A DNA stretch of 64,000 nt, taken from NCBI GenBank assembly GCA_034505955.1, contig JAPDQK010000020.1:21204-85203 (forward strand), given 5' to 3'. The notes beneath the pieces are model-generated. The model was given only the letters and a program-made list of their open reading frames with translations. It was not told the origin of the DNA and made no database searches. The first letter of the stretch is position 1. Each line of letters starts with the position of its first letter. The translations under genes and the position numbers were made by a program. This DNA is from Zhuqueibacter pondensis (GTDB taxonomy: Bacteria > Zhuqueibacterota > Zhuqueibacteria > Zhuqueibacterales > Zhuqueibacteraceae). Shown piece after piece: positions 8,781 through 16,971 of this stretch.

Positions 8781-9596
8781 ATGACCAGGCCATTCAAAAC
8801 CACACTCCTCGACAGGCATTTGCGCCGGCAACAACAGGAGAATGAAAGACAACGGCAGGAAATCTTGCAACGTTTGCTCCAGTTGCTGCCAAAATTGGCG
8901 CCACGGTATGGTTTCGATCAGGCATACGTATTTGGTTCATTGGCGAAAAAAGGGCGATTCCGAAAAACCTCCGACATCGACCTCGCGGTTCGGGGACTCA
9001 CCAATGAAAAGTATTTTGCCTTCATGGCTGAGCTTTCGAACCGCCTGGGCCGCGAAGTGGATGTCATCCAAGTCGAAAAGCACCATCTCAGTAAACGCAT
9101 CATGGAAACGGGGATAATTATGGAACAAGAACGACTGAGCGTTCTCGAAGCGGATATTCGCAATCAGCTAAACCAAATCGACGGCATTTACGAAAAAATT
9201 GCCGAGAGGAAAAAGGGCTACCTGAAAGATCCTGCCGTCATGGAGAGCCTGGCCTATCAACTGCATAATTTGTACTGTGCCTTCGAGGATCTGTTCAGGA
9301 TTGTTGCGGATTATTTTGAGAATCACCTCGTCGAACCAACGATCTGGCACAAAGAGTTGTTGACCCGAATGAAGCTGCCTATCCGAGATGTGCGCCCGTC
9401 AGTCATTTCCGAATCCGCCTTCGCGTTGCTCGACGAATTGCGTGGATTCCGGCATGTCTTTCGTCACGCCTACGGATTCGAATTGGAAGCGGCAAAAGTC
9501 AAGATCGTCCTGCAAAAGGCTTTGGCGTTGAAAAAAATTTACAAGAAGGATATGGCGAATTTTCTCGGCCAATTAAAAGCAGCAATGAAAGCATGA
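8781..9596 (+). CDS. Single-chain MNT-HEPN protein (nucleotidyltransferase fused to HEPN RNase-like domain)
   Basis: 271 aa combining the two halves that are separate genes at 438-1195. Residues about 25-115 form the nucleotidyltransferase with GSLAKKGRFRKTSDID (Gly52-Ser53, Asp65, Asp67) and the later VDVIQ strand. Residues about 120-270 form the HEPN bundle with the R-x4-H motif RHVFRH (Arg224, His229) followed by YGFELE, so both active sites look intact. The junction (ETGIIMEQERLSVLEADIR) looks like an MNT end run into a HEPN start, consistent with loss of a stop codon between two overlapping genes. The ATG lies about 9 bp after a TATAAC box (8767-8772) and has no clear ribosome-binding site, so the message may be leaderless. 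A self-contained toxin-antitoxin protein is an inference. Confidence 0.85.
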   Translation: MTRPFKTTLLDRHLRRQQQENERQRQEILQRLLQLLPKLAPRYGFDQAYVFGSLAKKGRFRKTSDIDLAVRGLTNEKYFAFMAELSNRLGREVDVIQVEKHHLSKRIMETGIIMEQERLSVLEADIRNQLNQIDGIYEKIAERKKGYLKDPAVMESLAYQLHNLYCAFEDLFRIVADYFENHLVEPTIWHKELLTRMKLPIRDVRPSVISESAFALLDELRGFRHVFRHAYGFELEAAKVKIVLQKALALKKIYKKDMANFLGQLKAAMKA

Positions 9597-9908
9597 AGGC
9601 AATACTTCCCAACATTGGGAAAATCCCACTGGAAATTTGTCATTTTTGCAAAAAGCCCTTTGCCAGTGATCTGTCTGTACTTTTCAAGTCGATGAAAATC
9701 AATTGATTCGTTTGTGAACATTTCGGCACTTTTCTTGCGATAACGGACAACAATCCGAGATATGGTTCCGTGGTATTGGCAATTTGGAAGTCAAAGCCAA
9801 TTGCAGCGCGATCTTCAGTGCTGTGATGCACACGGTTCAAATATCATCCAACTATGCCGGAATTTCCAAAGCCAATCAAAACCGCACAATCAAAGGAGTA
9901 AAAATTCC
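9597..9908. other. Non-coding stretch before the CBS/sdh cluster
   Basis: 312 bp. Only a good ribosome-binding site AGGAG (9894-9898) for the CBS gene is recognisable. No repeat or gene seen. Confidence 0.5.
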
Positions 9909-10349
9909 ATGAACCTGCTCAAAATCGCCCGTGTGCCGCCGATTACGGTTTTGCCGGAGGCGACCGTGGCCGAGGCGGTTGAGGCCATGAAGAATGCCGG
10001 AGTCGGCGCCGTGGCTGTAGTCAGGAAGAATAACAAGCTGGTTGGCATCTTCACCGAGCGCGATTTGATGCTGCGGGTGGTTCATGCCAAACTGCCGGTC
10101 AAGAAGACGCTGGTTGGCGAGGTGATGACAAGATCACCGGTAACCGCGACAACGCAACTCAACTGCAGCGAGGCGCTCGCGCTGATGGAAGGCAAGCATT
10201 TTCGCCATTTGCCCATTGTTGACGACGATGGTAAAATTATGGGTATGCTCTCGATCCGGCATCTGCTCAAACGCCTGGTCGAAGACCTGTCCGGAGAGCT
10301 GGAGGCGATCGACGCGTATCTGTGCGCCGATGGCCCGGGCGGAGATTGA
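9909..10349 (+). CDS. CBS-domain pair protein
   Basis: Protein of 146 aa made almost entirely of a tandem CBS (Bateman) module: first repeat ITVLPEATVAEAVEAMKNAGVGAVAVV...FTERDLM, second repeat VTATTQLNCSEALALMEGKHFRHLPIVD...LSIRHLL. Such modules bind adenine nucleotides and act as energy sensors. Start is the ATG at 9909 with AGGAG ten bases upstream; a longer frame to 9762 has no support. It is immediately upstream of the sdh/frd genes on the same strand, 45-55 bp apart, so co-regulation with the dehydrogenase is plausible but not shown. Confidence 0.9.
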   Translation: MNLLKIARVPPITVLPEATVAEAVEAMKNAGVGAVAVVRKNNKLVGIFTERDLMLRVVHAKLPVKKTLVGEVMTRSPVTATTQLNCSEALALMEGKHFRHLPIVDDDGKIMGMLSIRHLLKRLVEDLSGELEAIDAYLCADGPGGD

Positions 10350-10394
10350 AATGACAAAACTTCTCGAACTATCTCAGATCAATCAACCAAACAC

Positions 10395-10766
10395 GTGATT
10401 GCCATGAAAAACTCAGTTGGCTGGACCTGGCATTTGCTGGCAGGAATCGCACTCGCCTTCCTGCTCGGCATGCACATGTTCATCATGCATCTGGATGACG
10501 TACTGAACATCGGCGGCGGCGCAACCAAAGCCGTCAGTTTCACGGAAGTGGTGCACCGCGGTCAGCAAGTTTTCTTTATGGTTACCTACATTTTGTTGTT
10601 GGCGGCTGCGCTCTATCACGGTTTGTATGGGTTGCGCACCATCATTTTCGAGCTGACGCTGCCGTCGCAGGTTGAAAAAGTTCTTACCGTGTTGTTTGTG
10701 CTGGGCGGGATCGCGTTGTTCATTTACGGCAGTTCCGCCGCCATATCTGCTTATCGGTTGGGATAA
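10395..10766 (+). CDS. Succinate dehydrogenase/fumarate reductase membrane anchor subunit (SdhD-like)
   Basis: Hydrophobic protein of 123 aa with three predicted transmembrane helices (about residues 10-33, 56-78, 92-115). Conserved-looking histidines lie in the first helix (WHLL, MHMFIMH), just before the second (VVHRGQ) and at its end (LYHGLYGLR); these are candidates for heme b ligation and quinone contact. GTG at 10395 and ATG at 10404 are both possible starts, and no strong ribosome-binding site decides. It lies directly upstream of sdhB; a second, different membrane subunit follows sdhA at 13662. Confidence 0.82.
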   Translation: MIAMKNSVGWTWHLLAGIALAFLLGMHMFIMHLDDVLNIGGGATKAVSFTEVVHRGQQVFFMVTYILLLAAALYHGLYGLRTIIFELTLPSQVEKVLTVLFVLGGIALFIYGSSAAISAYRLG

Positions 10767-10862
10767 GGTTGCGCGTTTTGCGCTTCGCGTTCTTATGCCG
10801 GAAAATCTCCCCCGAAAAGCGATCGTTTTACGAAATTTCATGTTCAAGGGAAGAACAACCTT

Positions 10863-11681
10863 ATGAAAAACGTCAATCACAAAGTCGGTTTCAAAATCTT
10901 TCGGTATGATGGCATCGGCCAGCCGTGCTGGGATACCTTTGAGATTCCCGTGAGTCGCGGCATGACGGTGCTCGACGGATTGATTTACATCAAGGAAAAT
11001 CTCGACAGCACGCTGGCGTGGCGCAGCTCGTGCCGGATGGGCGTTTGCGGCTCATGCGGGATGATGATCAACAGCCGGCTGCAGCTCGCCTGCCAGACGC
11101 AAATTTTCGAACTCAAAGCGCCGGTCGTGGTCAAGCCATTACCCAATTTCCCGATCATTCGCGACCTGGTGCCGGATTTGATGAGCATGATCAAGAAGCA
11201 TCGCGAGGCCAAGCCGTGGATCATTCGCCAGGATCTCGCGGAACTGGATCACCCGACCAATGAATATCTGCAAAGTGCACAAGAGGTGGAGAAATATCTC
11301 CAGTTCTCGTACTGCATCAAATGCGGTTTGTGCATGGCAGCCTGTCCGACGCTCGCCACCGACGAACGTTACCTCGGCCCGCAACCGCTGGGACAGGCGT
11401 ATCGCTACATGGCGGATTCACGCGATGAGGGTTTTGCGGAGCGGGTCAAATCAATACTGAGTAACGCCGGTCCGTGGCGCTGCCATTTTGCCGGCGAATG
11501 CTCTCAAGTTTGCCCGAAGCATGTAGACCCGGCGCTGGCCATTCAAAAAATGAAGCGTGAAATTTTCCTGCGCACGCTGCGTCTGAAGAAAAGCAAACCC
11601 GGTGCACCGGTGGCACCGAAAATAACGGAAGCCCAACCCAAGCCCGGCATTCCAAAAGCGCCGGAAAGGACGGTGAAATGA
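10863..11681 (+). CDS. sdhB: Succinate dehydrogenase/fumarate reductase iron-sulfur subunit
   Basis: Electron-transfer subunit of 272 aa linking the flavoprotein to the quinone site. The N-terminal ferredoxin domain carries the [2Fe-2S] cysteines Cys57, Cys62, Cys65 and Cys77 (SSCRMGVCGSCG...LAC). The C-terminal domain has Cys151, Cys154, Cys157 and Cys161 (YCIKCGLCMAACP) and Cys207, Cys213, Cys217 (CHFAGECSQVCP) for the [4Fe-4S] and [3Fe-4S] clusters. About 30 C-terminal residues are Lys/Pro-rich and look like a non-conserved tail. It lies between the two hydrophobic subunits' genes with sdhA 171 bp downstream. Sdh and Frd cannot be told apart from sequence here. Confidence 0.95.
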   Translation: MKNVNHKVGFKIFRYDGIGQPCWDTFEIPVSRGMTVLDGLIYIKENLDSTLAWRSSCRMGVCGSCGMMINSRLQLACQTQIFELKAPVVVKPLPNFPIIRDLVPDLMSMIKKHREAKPWIIRQDLAELDHPTNEYLQSAQEVEKYLQFSYCIKCGLCMAACPTLATDERYLGPQPLGQAYRYMADSRDEGFAERVKSILSNAGPWRCHFAGECSQVCPKHVDPALAIQKMKREIFLRTLRLKKSKPGAPVAPKITEAQPKPGIPKAPERTVK

Positions 11682-11852
11682 GACGGGGAGATGGGGCGAA
11701 CGGGAGAACAGGAGAGGGGGGTGAGTGGGTGCATGGTTAAATTTTTACTGCGGGAGAAACATACAAATAGAAAACGGTGCCGTTTGAATGGCATTTTAAC
11801 TGATAGCCTCATGCCTTTAGGCTGAGGCGGTCCAACCAAGATAGATCAAATT

Positions 11853-13571
11853 ATGGAAAACTCAGTTCAACATGATGTTCTCATTCTCGGCTCCGGTTTG
11901 GCGGGCTTGCGCGCTGCGGTGGAAATCGCGCGACGAACCAACGGCAAGCTGAGTATCGGACTTGTTTCCAAAGTGCAGCTCATGCGTTCGCACTCCGTTG
12001 CCGCAGAAGGTGGCACCGCGGCAGTGATGCGACCGGAAGAGGGCGATTCGCTCGAGCTGCATGCGTGGGACACGGTGAAAGGCTCTGATTTTCTCGCGGA
12101 TCAGGATGTGGTCGAGCTTTTCTGTAAAAAAGCGCCGGAAGAAATTCTCCAGCTCGAGCATTGGGGCATTCCCTGGTCGCGCCGCGACGATGGCCGCATC
12201 GACCAGCGGCCCTTCGGCGGGCACAGCTTTCCGCGTGCCGTCTATGCGGCAGACAAAACCGGCTTCTTCGAGATGCAGACGCTGTACGACACCCTGCTCA
12301 AATATGGCGAGGTGGCGCGTTACGACGAGTGGTTCATCACCGCGATTGCCATCGAGAACAATCAGTTCTGCGGCCTCGTCGGTTTGGACCTGGCGACGGG
12401 CAAATTCCATACGCTTGCGGGAAAAACATTGATCATCGCCTCCGGTGGTGCCGGCACGCTGTACGGATTCACGACTTATTCGCAAACCGTGACCGGCGAC
12501 GGCATGGCGATGGCGTATCGAGCGGGTATCGCCCTCGAAGACATGGAGTTCATCCAATTTCACCCGACCGGTTTGGTGCCTTCGGGTATTCTTATTACCG
12601 AGGCCTGCCGGGGAGAGGGAGGTTATCTCCTCAACAATAAGGGCGAGCGCTTCATGGAGCGCTATGCCAAGGAGAAAATGGAGCTGGCTCCGCGCGACAT
12701 GGTCTCGCGCTCGATGATCACGGAAATCGAAGAAGGCCGCGGGTTCAAAACACCGGAGGGCCGCAACTACTTGCAACTCGATTTACGCCATCTCGGCGAG
12801 CATAAAATCAATGTGCGCCTGCCGCTCATTCGCGAACTGGCGATGAAATTCGTCGGCATCGATCCGGTCAAAGAGCCGATCCCGATTCATCCCGTGGCGC
12901 ACTATTCGATGGGCGGCATCGAATGCGACATTAACGGTGCGACCTCGGCATCAGGCATCTGGGTAGCCGGAGAAGCGGCGTGCTGCAGTTTGCATGGCGC
13001 CAATCGTCTCGGCGCGAATTCGACGGCCGAGTGTCTGGTGTGGGGACAGATCACCGGCGAGCAAGTCGTGAAATATTTTGAAAACGGCGCGGCGCTGCCC
13101 AAAATCCCTGAGGGCTTTGTGAAAGAACAGGAAAAACGTCTCGAGCGCTGGCTGTCGGAGAGTACAGGAATGGAAAATCTCTACGCATTGCGTCGCGAGC
13201 TGCGGCTGACGATGGACAATCACGTCGGCGTGTTTCGCACCGGTGAGGAGCTGCAAAAGGCGCTGAGCAAGATTCAGAATTTCAAGCAGCGTTACCAAAA
13301 CATTCGCGTCAAGGACAAAGGCCGGGTGTACAACACAGATTTGCTGGCGGCTTTGGAGCTCGGCAATCTGCTCGATCTCGCGGAAGTCGCGGTGACCTCG
13401 GCGCTGGCGCGGCAGGAATTCCGCGGTGCCCATGCGCGGCGTGATTTTGCCAAACGCGATGACGAAAAATGGCTCAAGCACACGCTGGCACATTTCACGC
13501 CGGAAGGCCCGAAGCTGAGCTACAAGCCGGTGCGGATTACCGCGTGGCAGCCGGTGGAGCGGAAATATTGA
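11853..13571 (+). CDS. sdhA: Succinate dehydrogenase/fumarate reductase flavoprotein subunit
   Basis: Catalytic subunit of 572 aa interconverting succinate and fumarate. Dinucleotide-binding motif GSGLAG at residues 13-18; covalent-FAD histidine His47 in the segment RSHSVAAEGGTAA; substrate and FAD regions ASGGAGTLYGFTTYS, HPTGLVPSGILITEACRGEGG and HPVAHYSMGGIE all present; C-terminal helical domain RRELRLTMDNHVGVFR. Length is typical. The start ATG at 11853 has no clear ribosome-binding site, and the 171-bp gap after sdhB is purine-rich. Gene order here is membrane subunit, B, A, membrane subunit. Confidence 0.96.
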   Translation: MENSVQHDVLILGSGLAGLRAAVEIARRTNGKLSIGLVSKVQLMRSHSVAAEGGTAAVMRPEEGDSLELHAWDTVKGSDFLADQDVVELFCKKAPEEILQLEHWGIPWSRRDDGRIDQRPFGGHSFPRAVYAADKTGFFEMQTLYDTLLKYGEVARYDEWFITAIAIENNQFCGLVGLDLATGKFHTLAGKTLIIASGGAGTLYGFTTYSQTVTGDGMAMAYRAGIALEDMEFIQFHPTGLVPSGILITEACRGEGGYLLNNKGERFMERYAKEKMELAPRDMVSRSMITEIEEGRGFKTPEGRNYLQLDLRHLGEHKINVRLPLIRELAMKFVGIDPVKEPIPIHPVAHYSMGGIECDINGATSASGIWVAGEAACCSLHGANRLGANSTAECLVWGQITGEQVVKYFENGAALPKIPEGFVKEQEKRLERWLSESTGMENLYALRRELRLTMDNHVGVFRTGEELQKALSKIQNFKQRYQNIRVKDKGRVYNTDLLAALELGNLLDLAEVAVTSALARQEFRGAHARRDFAKRDDEKWLKHTLAHFTPEGPKLSYKPVRITAWQPVERKY

Positions 13572-13661
13572 ACTCCGCTGCGAAAGCAATTCCCTGGCTA
13601 AAGAAATGAAATCCGAGTGACAGAATGTTTCGGCGTGATTGAATATTTACTGAGAGTCAAC

Positions 13662-14102
13662 ATGAATTCCAACGACACCAAAAAACATCCCAATAAGCTC
13701 GGCCTGTGGGGCTGGCTCGGAGGCGGCCGCTACGGCCTCGAGCGTTATGCGTACTCGTTGCACCGGTTTACCGGTATTGTACTCATTCTTTATTTACCTC
13801 TGCATTTGTATATCACCAGCATTCGGCTGAAAGGTGAAGCGGAATGGGAAAAGCTGATGGAGAAATTCGATACACCGCTGATGCACGTGTTGGAATTTCT
13901 GCTGTTCGGTGCGTTTCTCTTTCACGGCCTTAATGGCCTGCGGCTGTTTTTCACCGAGTTGGGCTTTTTTATTGGCAAGCCGGGACATCCCGAGCCGCCG
14001 TATCGAACTTCGATTCATAAACAGCGGCCGGTGTTTATTTTCATGATGCTGCTGGCAGCGGCATTTTTTGCGATCGGCGCATTTGATTTCTTTGGATTTT
14101 GA
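13662..14102 (+). CDS. sdhC: Succinate dehydrogenase cytochrome b subunit (SdhC-like)
   Basis: Hydrophobic subunit of 146 aa with three transmembrane helices. It contains the SdhC signature SLHRFTG (about residue 33) and histidines LPLHLY, LMHVLEF and LFHGLNGLR suited to heme b and quinone binding. The ATG at 13662 is preferred because it is preceded by GAGAG and gives a normal N-terminus; a longer frame from 13617 adds 15 unconserved residues. It begins 90 bp after sdhA. The stop codon lies just before the radical SAM frame, which may be translationally linked. Confidence 0.88.
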   Translation: MNSNDTKKHPNKLGLWGWLGGGRYGLERYAYSLHRFTGIVLILYLPLHLYITSIRLKGEAEWEKLMEKFDTPLMHVLEFLLFGAFLFHGLNGLRLFFTELGFFIGKPGHPEPPYRTSIHKQRPVFIFMMLLAAAFFAIGAFDFFGF

Positions 14103-14134
14103 AACCTGCGGAATACATTCCGCAGCTGGCGGTA

Positions 14135-15166
14135 ATGGAATCCCTTACTCAACAGCGAATATTGTCTCAACAGAGCCAGATCAGGCGGCTTCAGCCGCCT
14201 TCCATTTCCGAGCCTGATGGTTTATCATCAGGCGGCTATCGCCATCTCTTCGGCCCGGTGCATTCCCGCCGGCTCGGGCTGTCGCTCGGCATCGATGTCG
14301 TACCGATCAAAACGTGCACCTTCAACTGCATCTATTGCCAGCTCGGCCGCACTACCTATCAAACTTTGAAACGCGAGGAATACGTGCCGGCAAGCGAGGT
14401 GATGGCGGAGTTGGCTGCATATCTCGAGAGAGGTGGAACTGCGGATTACCTCACTTTTTCCGGCTCCGGCGAACCGACGCTGCACAGCAAGCTCGGCGAA
14501 ATGATTGTGCAAACCAAAAAGATGAGCAAAATTCCGGTTGCCGTACTCACCTGCGGCGCGCTGCTTTTTGATCCGCAGGTGCGCAAGGAGTTGATGCCTG
14601 CCGATGTCGTCCTGCCCTCGCTGAATGCGGCTTCCATCAAAACATTCAATGTCATCAATCGGCCGCACGGAAAATTGCGTCTGCCCGAGATCATCGATGG
14701 TCTCACCCTCTTCCGCCGGGAATATCGCGGTCAGATCTGGCTGGAGATCATGTTGATCAAGGGAATCAACGACAGCGCAGAAGAAATTGATTTGCTCAAA
14801 AAGGCGATTGCCGAGATCAAACCGGACAAAGTGCATCTCAACACCGTAGTTCGCCCGCCAGCCGAAAGCGAGGTGCAACCACTATCGGAGGTGGAGCTGC
14901 GATCGGTGCTCATTGCGCTCGGCCCGCCGGCGGAAATCATTGCGGAGCGGCCGGCGCTTGCCAAACCGGCATCGGGAACTCACCTCATGGAAGAAGTCGT
15001 TAAATTGCTGGCTCGTCACCCGGCAACTCTCGAAGAGATCGCCGAGTATCTGGTTTGCCCACTTGAAACCGTTGCGCGCGTCTTGACGATTTTGGCCGAA
15101 GCTGGCAAGATACAGGCGCAGGAGCATCAATGTAAAAAATTTTACACGGCTGTTGCCCAGGATTAA
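14135..15166 (+). CDS. Radical SAM protein, COG0731-like, with C-terminal helical domain
   Basis: [4Fe-4S]/S-adenosylmethionine enzyme of about 343 aa. The CxxxCxxC motif is CTFNCIYC, followed by QLGRTT and the glycine-rich SAM-binding FSGSGEPTLH. The core resembles the family that includes archaeal tRNA wyosine synthase relatives, but bacterial members have no settled substrate. The C-terminal 70 residues look like a winged-helix domain (LLARHPATLEEIAEYL...LTILAEAGKI). Family homologs usually begin near YRHLFGPVHSRRLG, whose tyrosine codon is at 14237; the roughly 35 codons before it span two perfect hairpins. The frame is open up to a TTG at 14099 overlapping the sdhC stop; ATG 14135 is the most likely start. 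Confidence 0.85.
   Translation: MESLTQQRILSQQSQIRRLQPPSISEPDGLSSGGYRHLFGPVHSRRLGLSLGIDVVPIKTCTFNCIYCQLGRTTYQTLKREEYVPASEVMAELAAYLERGGTADYLTFSGSGEPTLHSKLGEMIVQTKKMSKIPVAVLTCGALLFDPQVRKELMPADVVLPSLNAASIKTFNVINRPHGKLRLPEIIDGLTLFRREYRGQIWLEIMLIKGINDSAEEIDLLKKAIAEIKPDKVHLNTVVRPPAESEVQPLSEVELRSVLIALGPPAEIIAERPALAKPASGTHLMEEVVKLLARHPATLEEIAEYLVCPLETVARVLTILAEAGKIQAQEHQCKKFYTAVAQD
14183..14233. repeat. Two adjacent perfect hairpins inside the radical SAM 5' end
   Basis: AGGCGGC-TTCA-GCCGCCT (14183-14200) and GCCTGATG-N6-CATCAGGC (14212-14233). The 11-mer ATCAGGCGGCT occurs at 14180 and again at 14227. They look like REP-type intergenic structures incorporated in the open frame. Confidence 0.7.
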
Positions 15167-15275
15167 TTGCTGGCGACGCGGATTTTACATTTATTCCAAG
15201 TCCAAGGAAAGACAGCGGAGCCGCATGTGATCCGCGATGCTGCATGGATGAAACACGACTCGTCCGTTTGAACTC

Positions 15276-15737
15276 ATGGATCCCATGTCTACAGACGTTA
15301 CCATGAAGACTCGACCACGCCTGATTGGTTTCCTGTGTGAGAACGGGGCGTATGTCTTTTATGATATTTCAAACCCGGCACGGCGGCGCAGGCTGCCTGG
15401 CAATTTTCTCGGGCTGCCGATTACCGGTATCTGTCAGGTGCGGACCAGGGAGGTATTGAAGGCGTTTCTCTCGGGTGCCGAGGGTGTGCTCGTTGCCGGA
15501 TGTGAAGCCTGTCAGCGCCAGCAAGATCAAGCGCAAATCGAACGCCGGTTTTCCGAGATCCAGCAGACCTTGGTCCGCCTGGGAATTGATCGGCGCCGGC
15601 TACGGGTGGAGTGGATTTCGGCAACTGAAGAAAGAAAGTTTCTCTCCGTGGTCAACGCCATGATGGAAAATCTCCAGGGTTTGCCGGTGCTAAAATTGCC
15701 TGCCGGGCATGGCAAAAACTTGGTTTACTGTGGGTAA
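15276..15737 (+). CDS. MvhD/FlpD-type hydrogenase or heterodisulfide-reductase iron-sulfur subunit
   Basis: About 150 aa and resembling the MvhD family, small [2Fe-2S] proteins that pass electrons between hydrogenases or formate dehydrogenases and Hdr complexes. Family-like features are GFLCENGAYVFYD at the N-terminus, ICQVRTREVLKAFLSGAEGVLVAGCEACQRQQ in the middle and RRLRVEWISATEERKF near the end. Some of the family's usual cysteines (the N-terminal CxxC) are reduced to one, so the cluster may differ. No hydrogenase or Hdr gene is in the window. In-frame ATGs at 15276, 15291 and 15303 are all possible; none has a strong ribosome-binding site. Confidence 0.7.
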   Translation: MDPMSTDVTMKTRPRLIGFLCENGAYVFYDISNPARRRRLPGNFLGLPITGICQVRTREVLKAFLSGAEGVLVAGCEACQRQQDQAQIERRFSEIQQTLVRLGIDRRRLRVEWISATEERKFLSVVNAMMENLQGLPVLKLPAGHGKNLVYCG

Positions 15738-15756
15738 CACCGAGGAGGTAATTATC

Positions 15757-16301
15757 ATGAGTTCCACCGTTAAAAAATTTTGTTGATTGTGGGAGGTCTT
15801 TTAGGGGCCCTGGTTATTGTACTTCTCATTGCCGCGTACAACATGGGCCTTTTCAGCCGTGTTGAGCTGCAACAAACGGCTCGGGGCCCATATCACATGG
15901 TCTATATCTCCCACACCGGACCGTATTATCAAGTTGCGGAAAAAATTACACAGGTCAGCAAAATGCTGCAGGAGAAAAATGTCCGGACGCTTGACGCCTG
16001 CGGTATTTTCTACGACGACCCCAGCACGGTGCCACAAGAGCAGCTTCGTAGCCGTGCAGGATTTTTGGTGAAGGGAGCGGTCACTGTCGAAGCGCCATTG
16101 GCCATTGATACCGTGGCGCAGCGGGAAGTGATAGTGGCGAAAGTGAAAGCGCATCCTACTGTGGCGCCGCTCAAGACGTATCCCAAAATGCAGGAATGGA
16201 TGAAACAAAACAATTTCCAGGCAGCCGGACCGGGACTGGAAATCTATCATGCCAATGGTGTTGTCGAGTGCGAGTTGCCGATCCAGCCGCGTGTGCAGTG
16301 A
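15757..16301 (+). CDS. Membrane-anchored GyrI-like/effector-binding domain protein with apparent frameshift near its start
   Basis: One N-terminal transmembrane helix (LLIVGGLLGALVIVLLIAAY) followed by a GyrI/AraC-effector-binding-like domain (GPYHMVYISHTGPYYQVAEK, GIFYDDPSTVPQEQLRSRAGF, EIYHANGV). Such domains bind small molecules or modulate partner proteins. A perfect GAGGAGG (15742-15748) precedes an ATG at 15757, but that frame stops after eight codons; adding one A to the A6 run at 15772-15777 would give MSSTVKKILLIVGG in the long frame. The open frame itself starts only at a TTG at 15780, without a proper ribosome-binding site. So this is a frameshift, a slippage site or a sequencing error. 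Confidence 0.75.
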
Positions 16302-16971
16302 CTCGACGGGAAGACAATGAAAACCTCGGAACTAAAGACGAAAAACCGGTGAACCAGTTGGGAGGGGTGGTCATTTTCTGCGCTGCAAGTTGGTTCGGCA
16401 TCGAAATGGATAACCAAAGAGGCGATCTCACCATTCAGAGTACGCAATGTTTAGCTCCAGGGTTCAAGTTAACACACCTGTATATTCCTGAGTTTTCTCA
16501 GTTTTGCGATTTTTGTCCATGCTATTCCCGATTTTGGGAAAGAGTCCATAGAACTACAACGCGTTTACTAATCAGTTAACTTCTTGAAAACGCGTCGCTG
16601 TGGAGGCAGGCCGAGACGAGTATTTTTTCGGCATGATTATTGACATGTGACGATGAGGTAATACCATTTTTGTCTCACAGCCGTCGTTCTTTTTGAGAAA
16701 TTCGAGCCCAAGAGCAGCAGTTGTTCATACTTGTTCAGCATCTTCGCGCTGCAATTTGGCTATCAGTCCCAGAGAAAAAGCTGATCTTAATCCTGACTGG
16801 GAACGGGGTGAATAACGGGCCGTGTAGTGGGAACAGCTCATACTCGAAAGTCGACTGGCAGCAAGGACAATCCCGCCTATTTATTCAAGGAGATTAGATC
16901 TCCTTCGACGTGGAAGTGCTGAGTAAAAAAACAGTATTTCACTAACTCTTAACCAGTGAAAGGAGATCCTC
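16302..16971. other. Long intergenic stretch upstream of citrate synthase
   Basis: 670 bp. No gene was recognised; the open frames crossing it have no family-like features. The distal end contains AAAGGAGAT as ribosome-binding site for gltA. A TTGACA at 16640-16645 has no good -10 partner. Confidence 0.45.

Noticed and set aside
16196..16579. 127-codon frame after the GyrI-like gene
   Set aside because: It overlaps the end of that gene in another frame, lacks a ribosome-binding site and shows no family-like features.
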